This document shows, in pieces, positions 59,713 to 64,000 of a DNA stretch of 64,000 bases. Within the stretch, counting starts at the first letter, position 1. Each line of letters begins with the position of its first letter. The stretch comes from Kitasatospora sp. NBC_00315 (GTDB taxonomy: Bacteria; Actinomycetota; Actinomycetes; Streptomycetales; Streptomycetaceae): the NCBI RefSeq assembly GCF_041435095.1, contig NZ_CP108025.1, forward strand, positions 496,001 through 560,000. The letters run 5' to 3'. The position numbers were made by a program, and so were the translations under genes. The notes beneath the pieces are model-generated. The model did not search any database. It had not been told where the DNA came from and was given only the letters and a program-made list of their open reading frames with translations.

Positions 59713-60519
59713 GTGACCGTCCTCACCGCCCCCCACACCGCCGTGCACCACGGACGCCTGCGCGGCGCCGGGAACATGGTGGCGCGCAACCTCCTGATCT
59801 ACCGCCACACCTGGTACCTGCTGCTGGCCGAGGTCTTCGAGCCGGTCCTGTACCTGCTCTCGATCGGCGTCGGCATCGGCGAGCTGGTCGGCCACGTGCC
59901 CGGGCTCGCCGACACGTCGGTGGCGTACTCGGCCTTCGTCGCCCCCGCCCTGCTCGCCACCGCGGCGATGAACGGCGCGATGAACGAGACCACCTTCAAC
60001 ATGTTCGCCAAGCTCCGGCTCAACCGGACGTACGAGTCCATCCGGGCCACCCCGATGACCGCCCAGCACATCGCCCTCGGCGAGGCGCTCTGGGCCGTGC
60101 TGCGCGGCACCCTGATCACCACCGGGTTCCTGGTCGTGGTGTCGGTCCTGGGCCTGGCGCACTCGGCCGGGATCCTGCTGGTCGTCCCGGGCGCCGCGCT
60201 GATCGGCTTCGCCTTCGCGTCCGTCGGTCTGGTGGTGGTCACCTACCTGCGCAGCTGGCAGGACTTCCAGTTCATCCAGCTGGCGATGCTGCCGATGTTC
60301 CTCTTCGCCACCACCTTCTACCCGCTCGGGGTGTACCCGCGCTGGCTCCAGATCGTGGTCGAGTGCCTCCCGCTGTACCAGAGCATCGAGCTGGTGCGGC
60401 AGCCCTCGCTCGGACACCTCGGGGCCGGGCTGCTCGTCCCGGTGATCTACCTGACCGTGCTCGGGTTCGTCAGCCTGCGCTGGGCGATGCGGCGGATCGA
60501 CCGGACGCTGACCCGGTAG
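59713..60519 (+). CDS. ABC-2 type permease (NodJ-like), second of two
   Basis: 268 aa from GTG 59713. Same layout as its neighbour: LLAEVFEPVLYLLSIGVGIG, YSAFVAPALLATAAMNGAMN, TFNMFAKLRLNRTYESIRAT (coupling loop), LVVVSVLGLAHSAGILLVVP, LAMLPMFLFATTFYPLGVYP and LLVPVIYLTVLGFVSLRWAM. Probably forms a heterodimer with the preceding permease. Last gene of the operon; a tandem repeat and a strong hairpin follow. Confidence 0.9.
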   Translation: MTVLTAPHTAVHHGRLRGAGNMVARNLLIYRHTWYLLLAEVFEPVLYLLSIGVGIGELVGHVPGLADTSVAYSAFVAPALLATAAMNGAMNETTFNMFAKLRLNRTYESIRATPMTAQHIALGEALWAVLRGTLITTGFLVVVSVLGLAHSAGILLVVPGAALIGFAFASVGLVVVTYLRSWQDFQFIQLAMLPMFLFATTFYPLGVYPRWLQIVVECLPLYQSIELVRQPSLGHLGAGLLVPVIYLTVLGFVSLRWAMRRIDRTLTR

Positions 60520-60527
60520 CCGGCACG

Positions 60528-60618
60528 CCGTGGCGACAGGCCGTGGCGACAGGCCGTGGCGACAGGCCGTGGCGACAGGCCGTGGCGACAGGCCGTGGCG
60601 ACAGGCCGTGGCGACAGG
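60528..60618. repeat. 13-bp tandem repeat CCGTGGCGACAGG, seven perfect copies
   Basis: Seven identical head-to-tail units (starts 60528, 60541, 60554, 60567, 60580, 60593, 60606) between the permease stop (60519) and the terminator stem, with which the last unit shares its following CCGT. Confidence 0.97.
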
Positions 60619-60656
60619 CCGTCGAGGGCGGGCCCGACCGGGCCCGCCCTCGACGG
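60619..60656. terminator. perfect 17-bp hairpin terminator between convergent operons
   Basis: CCGTCGAGGGCGGGCCC pairs with GGGCCCGCCCTCGACGG around a 4-nt loop GACC. Located between the plus-strand ABC operon and the minus-strand condensation-like gene (stop at 60726), so it can end transcription in both directions. Confidence 0.9.
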
Positions 60657-60700
60657 CCTGCGTGATCCCGCCCCGGCACCGGGCGCGGAGGGCGCCCTGC

Positions 60701-60739
60701 GGTGCTCAGCCCGGTACGGCGGTGCTCAGCCCGGTACGG
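60701..60739. repeat. 20-bp tandem duplication at the 3' end of the condensation-like gene
   Basis: GGTGCTCAGCCCGGTACGG occurs at 60701-60719 and 60721-60739. The second copy contains the stop codon (60726-60728) of the minus-strand gene, so the last four codons and stop are duplicated just downstream. Confidence 0.85.
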
Positions 60740-62213
60740 GGGCGCGCCCGCACAGGGCCGCCGCGAGCTCGCCGGTGGTGGTGTCCGTGTACGCCGTCCG
60801 CGCCAGCAGCCACTCCAGGTCCTCCAGGAAGACCGAGCTCCCGCGCCCTGCCAAGAACCTGCGGTCCGCGCAGAGGGTGACCACCGCCCGCGCGCCGGCA
60901 GGCTCCGGGGCGGCGTCGAGCTCCTGGAGGAACAGGAAGAACTTCGAGCCCTTCTGGTCGAAGTCCCACTGCGGGTCCGAGAGTTCGGTGCGGGCGAGCG
61001 CGGCCGTGAGCGCTTCGGCGGAGCCCGGAGCGGCGGATCCGAGCGGCTGGTGACCGGTACCGAAGCGGACGTCGTTGAAGAAGCAGAATCCCCCGGTGCG
61101 CAGCCCCCGCTCGGTGCCGACCCGCTCGATCAGCCGCTCCAGGGCCCTGGGTTCGTACTCGGTGTGCCGGTAGCCGTTGGCCGCCGCCGAACCGACCCGT
61201 CGGAGGAATGCCTCGAACGGCTCCTCCCGCAACTCCGCCCGGACCAGAGCGTTCTGGTTGAACGCTCCGACCAGCGCCTGGTTCTCCGGGCGGAAGCGGG
61301 TCGCCACGATGGTGCGCAGGGCCGCGGACGGCTCGCCGGTGTGGAGGGCCAGCAGCAGCAGGGTGGCGGCCTGCAGCACCACGGAGGAGCTCAGCCGGGT
61401 GCGCCGGGCGTGCTCGGCCGCGGCCAGGGCGAGGGCGGGCGAACTGATCCGCGACCACTGCCGGTCCGAGCCGCCGCCCTCGCGCAGATCCTCCACCATC
61501 GCGGGCGGCAGCTCGCGCAGTGCGTCCTCCCAGAACCGCAGCGCCCGGGCCTGGCCTCGCCGGGCCGGCTCCGAGGCCTCGTACCGGGCGCGTTCCAGCG
61601 GCTGCTGGGCCCGGGGCGGCAGCTGCGGCGGGTCGGCCAGCAGCTGCGCGAGATCCGCCCGGACGATGGACAGGCTCCAGCCGTCGATGGCGAGGTGGCT
61701 CAGGCACAGCACCACCAGCGCGGCGTGCGGGCCCTCGGTGACCACCGCCGCGCGTACCGGCAGTTCGTCCGCCGCGAACGGGGTGGCGCGCAGCCGGGCG
61801 CCGGCCTCGGCGGCCGCGTGCTCCGCCCCGGCCGCGTCCGCCGGACACCGCCACCCCTGCAGGGTGCCGCCGGGCAGCACCTGCTGGCAGGGCCCCTCGG
61901 GGGCCTCCGAGAACAGCGTGCGCAGCGAGTCGTGCCGCTCGACGAGCAGCCGGACCGCCCGCACCGCCCGCTCCACGCCGGTGCCCGGCGGCGCCGGGAC
62001 GCTCAGCAGCAGGTTGGTCGAGGTGTCCTCCGGCGGCAGCCAGCGCAGGACGTCCCAGATCGCCACCTGGCCCCAGGTCATGACGGCCGTGACGGGCTCG
62101 CCGTCCTGGCCGAAGGTGATCGGCAGGACGGAGTCGGGCGGGGCGGTGTTCGGCAGGACGGTGTTCGAGGGGGCGGTGTCGGACGGGGCGGTGTCGGACG
62201 AAGGCCGGTTCAT
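60726..62213 (-). CDS. free-standing condensation-domain-like protein, paralogue of 56317
   Basis: 495 aa. A Ser/Pro/Asp/Thr repeat leader (SSDTAPSDTAPSNTVLPN, residues 5-22) precedes the condensation fold: TWGQVAIWDVLRWLPPEDTS, LVERHDSLRTLF, CLSHLAIDGWSLSIVRADLA (motif SHLAIDG: second His, Asp and Gly kept; first His is Ser), VGAFNQNALVRAEL, GGFCFFNDVRFGTG, DFDQKGSKFFLFLQELDA. Shares all these blocks with the protein at 56317. Its ATG overlaps the ligase stop by four bases, so it is co-translated with the amino acid:carrier protein ligase, pointing to a role in using the aminoacyl carrier. Confidence 0.85.
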   Translation of the reverse strand: MNRPSSDTAPSDTAPSNTVLPNTAPPDSVLPITFGQDGEPVTAVMTWGQVAIWDVLRWLPPEDTSTNLLLSVPAPPGTGVERAVRAVRLLVERHDSLRTLFSEAPEGPCQQVLPGGTLQGWRCPADAAGAEHAAAEAGARLRATPFAADELPVRAAVVTEGPHAALVVLCLSHLAIDGWSLSIVRADLAQLLADPPQLPPRAQQPLERARYEASEPARRGQARALRFWEDALRELPPAMVEDLREGGGSDRQWSRISSPALALAAAEHARRTRLSSSVVLQAATLLLLALHTGEPSAALRTIVATRFRPENQALVGAFNQNALVRAELREEPFEAFLRRVGSAAANGYRHTEYEPRALERLIERVGTERGLRTGGFCFFNDVRFGTGHQPLGSAAPGSAEALTAALARTELSDPQWDFDQKGSKFFLFLQELDAAPEPAGARAVVTLCADRRFLAGRGSSVFLEDLEWLLARTAYTDTTTGELAAALCGRAPVPG

Positions 62214-63403
62214 GACGTCCCTCTCCCTGGGGCGGCGGCCCCGCGCAGCGGCGCGGGCCAGTCGGCGGGGTCGTCGCCGAGGTGGGCGCGGATCCAGTGC
62301 GCCCAGCGTTCCAGGCCGAACCCGATGCAGGCCGAGTAGACGGCGTCACCGTCCGGCCGGTCGATCCCGAAGCCGGTGCCGAAGTGCTGCTGGTGCAGGT
62401 TGACCGAGGCCACCGCGACGTCCGGAGCGCCGTCGGGCATCCGGGCGCGCAGCTCGTGCTTGACCTCGTACGCCGCCTGGAAGGCCAGGAAGTCGACCCG
62501 GTCGGGGGTGAAGAAGGGGTCGCTGGCGGTCTCCAGCCGGCAGGGCAGGCCGAGGGCGCGGGCCAGCGACTCCAGCCGCTCCAGCATGTCGTCGCGGAAG
62601 GCGCGGGCGCCGGCCGCGTCGCCGACGTAGACGATCTCGCGCATCGAGAACGCGGTCAGCCGGGTGGCGGAGACCGCCGAGGGCAGTTCCCGGCGGGCGC
62701 AGCCGGCCCGGGCGGTGGCCACCACCGGGGCGTCGAGCACCCGGTCGGCCAGCGCCGCGAACAGGTGCAGGCAGACGGCCGGTGCCAGTACCGCGCCGCC
62801 GGGGACGAGTTCGGCCCGGCGGGCGGCGCGGTCGGTCGCGGCGGCGAAGCGGTCCAGCGCGGCGAGATCCGGTCCGACCTCGGCGGCCGCCAGCAGGTTC
62901 TGCGGGAAGGACTTGGCGTAGCCGGCGCGCTCGATGGTCGACCAGTCCACCAGGTGCGGGGCGGTGTACTCCTCGGCGCCGCTGTCCAGGGCCAGTTCCA
63001 GCAGCACGGTGTCCAGGGCGCGCTGCAGCCGGGCGGACGCCGTGGCGCCCACCTCCAGACCGGTCCCCACGATCCGGTGCCGGGCCGGCGCGGGGCCGGC
63101 CGGCGACCGGGCGCCGTCCTGTTCGAATCTGGCGCGGGGCGCGCCCTGGCGCCGCGCGGTGCGGGCGTGGGCGGCGGCCAGCAGTTCGGCGGCGCGCTCC
63201 GCAGGCCAGTCCGCGGTGGGCCGGTAGTGGACGACGGTGGCGCGGTCGGTGTGCTCGCACCGGTGGCCGCCGGGCGGCACGCAGTACGGCAGCAGTTCGT
63301 CGAAGGCGCGCCGCTGGCTCTCGGGCACCGGCCCCGGCGCGGTCCAGCCGACCTCGGCCGGGGCGTCGGCCGGCGGCGCGGCCGGCGGTCGGACGGCGCT
63401 CAT
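62210..63403 (-). CDS. class II aminoacyl-tRNA synthetase-like amino acid:[carrier protein] ligase
   Basis: 397 aa. Class II core: motif 2 RLTAFSMREIVYVGD with Arg255-Glu256, motif 3 SACIGFGLERWAHW with Arg366. Cys211, Glu256 and Cys359 have spacings of 45 and 103 residues, exactly those of the zinc ligands I recall for SerRS-like amino acid:carrier protein ligases (Cys131, Glu176, Cys279). No tRNA-binding coiled coil is seen, so it should adenylate an amino acid and attach it to a carrier protein, probably the one at 50094. The first ~80 residues are an extra N-terminal part. It overlaps both neighbours by four bases (P450 and condensation-like gene). Confidence 0.87.
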   Translation of the reverse strand: MSAVRPPAAPPADAPAEVGWTAPGPVPESQRRAFDELLPYCVPPGGHRCEHTDRATVVHYRPTADWPAERAAELLAAAHARTARRQGAPRARFEQDGARSPAGPAPARHRIVGTGLEVGATASARLQRALDTVLLELALDSGAEEYTAPHLVDWSTIERAGYAKSFPQNLLAAAEVGPDLAALDRFAAATDRAARRAELVPGGAVLAPAVCLHLFAALADRVLDAPVVATARAGCARRELPSAVSATRLTAFSMREIVYVGDAAGARAFRDDMLERLESLARALGLPCRLETASDPFFTPDRVDFLAFQAAYEVKHELRARMPDGAPDVAVASVNLHQQHFGTGFGIDRPDGDAVYSACIGFGLERWAHWIRAHLGDDPADWPAPLRGAAAPGRGTS

Positions 63404-64000
63404 CGCGCACCCCCGGCGGCCGGGCGGACGGAGCAGCGCACCGGGGTGGCCGCCCGGAAGGTACGGCCGGCGGGCCGGGGCGCGGGCTCCTGGACGTCGA
63501 GGGCCTCGACGCGGTCGAGCACGGCGTTCACGACGGTCTCCAGCTCCGCGACCGCGAGCCCCGAGCCCAGGCAGACGTGCCGGCCGGCGCCGAAGGTGAG
63601 CGGGGCGCGCCGGGGGCGGCGCAGCGGATCCCAGCGGTCGGGCTCGGGGAAGACCGAAGGGTCCCGGTTGGCCGCGGCCAGGAACGCGTTGACCGGCGCG
63701 CCGGCGGGGACGTCCACCCCGCCCAGGGTGACGTCCTCGGCCGCGAAACGCAGCGTGACGTGCAGCGGCGGCTCGTGCCGCAGGGTTTCGGCGACCACGC
63801 CGGGTACGCCCTCCCGCTCGGTCCGCAGGCGCCGGTACAGCTCCGGACGGGTCCCGAGGGCCACCAGGACGTTGGCGATGCCGGCCGCCGTGGTCTCGGT
63901 GCCGGCCGCCAGCAGGAGGACCGCGGTGTTGACCACCTCGGCGGGGCTGAGCCGCTCGTCGGAGGCGAGATCGGCCAGCAGGCCGTCGCGCGCCCCGCCC
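63400..64000 (-). CDS. cytochrome P450, 5' part beyond window
   Basis: The last ~200 residues of a P450; the frame stays open to base 64000, so the start is outside the window. I-helix LLLAAGTETTAAGIANVLVA (AGTET), K-helix ExxR in GVVAETLRHEPPLHVTLRFA, PERF-like FPEPDRWDPLRRPRRAP and heme loop LTFGAGRHVCLGSGLAVAEL with the Cys ligand. Distinct from the P450 at 47608. It is the first visible gene of the minus operon P450 - ligase - condensation protein, coupled by a four-base overlap. Likely oxidises the carrier-bound aminoacyl unit, by analogy with P450s acting on aminoacyl-carrier substrates. Confidence 0.92.
   Translation of the reverse strand, partial: GGARDGLLADLASDERLSPAEVVNTAVLLLAAGTETTAAGIANVLVALGTRPELYRRLRTEREGVPGVVAETLRHEPPLHVTLRFAAEDVTLGGVDVPAGAPVNAFLAAANRDPSVFPEPDRWDPLRRPRRAPLTFGAGRHVCLGSGLAVAELETVVNAVLDRVEALDVQEPAPRPAGRTFRAATPVRCSVRPAAGGAR

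Noticed and set aside
62210..63403. A genuine seryl-tRNA synthetase or tRNA-dependent resistance synthetase
   Set aside because: The tRNA-binding helical arm is absent and the zinc-ligand spacing matches carrier-protein ligases; the overlapping genes are a P450 and a condensation-like enzyme.

Overview
The window is chromosomal DNA of a Streptomyces-like actinomycete. It is very GC-rich with strong G/C bias at third codon positions, uses many GTG starts, shows GTGA/ATGA start-stop overlaps, and carries typical actinomycete families (SigE-type and ECF41 sigma factors, HicB-like RHH/DUF4097/ABC operon, CsbD plus small hydrophobic protein, Mrr-TerD fusion, Rox monooxygenase). No rRNA, tRNA, CRISPR array or intact transposase was seen. 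Both ends cut genes: a PadR regulator on the left and a cytochrome P450 on the right.

Layout. 1-13.3 kb: PadR/membrane-protein pair, two tiny Cys-motif proteins, an acetyltransferase, a hydrolase remnant, a LysR regulator divergent from a YncE-like propeller and an NmrA-like oxidoreductase, an MGT-type glycosyltransferase, an MFS exporter divergent from a second LysR with a clear palindromic operator, and a RecD2-type helicase. 13.3-18.1 kb: a secreted hypothetical, short tandem repeats, two gene remnants and a secreted PKD/triple-repeat protein. 18.2-22.5 kb: a four-gene operon (RHH regulator, DUF4097 protein, DrrA/DrrB-like ABC transporter) preceded by a helically phased array of TGGCRCCA motifs. 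22.6-39.5 kb: TetR/TetX-like monooxygenase pair, CsbD and hydrophobic stress-type proteins, an ECF41 sigma factor in operon with a flavoprotein under a matching promoter, an Mrr-TerD fusion, an HMCES/YedK homologue, a Rox-like rifamycin monooxygenase with an upstream rifamycin-associated element, several gene fragments, an AhpD-like protein, a SigE-family sigma factor with a membrane partner, and a lipoprotein.

39.8-64.0 kb (continuing beyond the window) is a biosynthetic gene cluster that I cannot match to a known product. Sixteen minus-strand genes run from 55.5 kb down to 39.8 kb: an unknown 426-aa protein, a [3Fe-4S]-type ferredoxin, a heme-oxygenase-like diiron oxidase, an HpcH/HpaI aldolase, a cupin-like protein, an HSL hydrolase, a stand-alone carrier protein, a GcvT-like protein, a P450, a beta-hydroxyacid dehydrogenase, two acetyltransferases, an acyl-adenylate ligase, a VOC protein, an MbtH-A-T protein and a free-standing thioester reductase. 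A divergent plus-strand operon encodes a free-standing condensation-like enzyme and an ABC exporter. A converging minus operon encodes a second condensation-like enzyme, a class II synthetase-like amino acid:carrier protein ligase and another P450.

Inferred working model: the synthetase-like ligase charges an amino acid onto the small carrier protein; the diiron oxidase, P450s and ferredoxin oxidise it; the condensation-like enzymes join it to the unit activated by the MbtH-A-T protein, whose adenylation pocket lacks the usual Asp; the reductase releases the product as an aldehyde or alcohol; and the ABC transporter exports it. No pathway regulator is visible in the window, but the 55.5-56.3 kb divergent promoter region holds two AT-rich islands with a shared motif.
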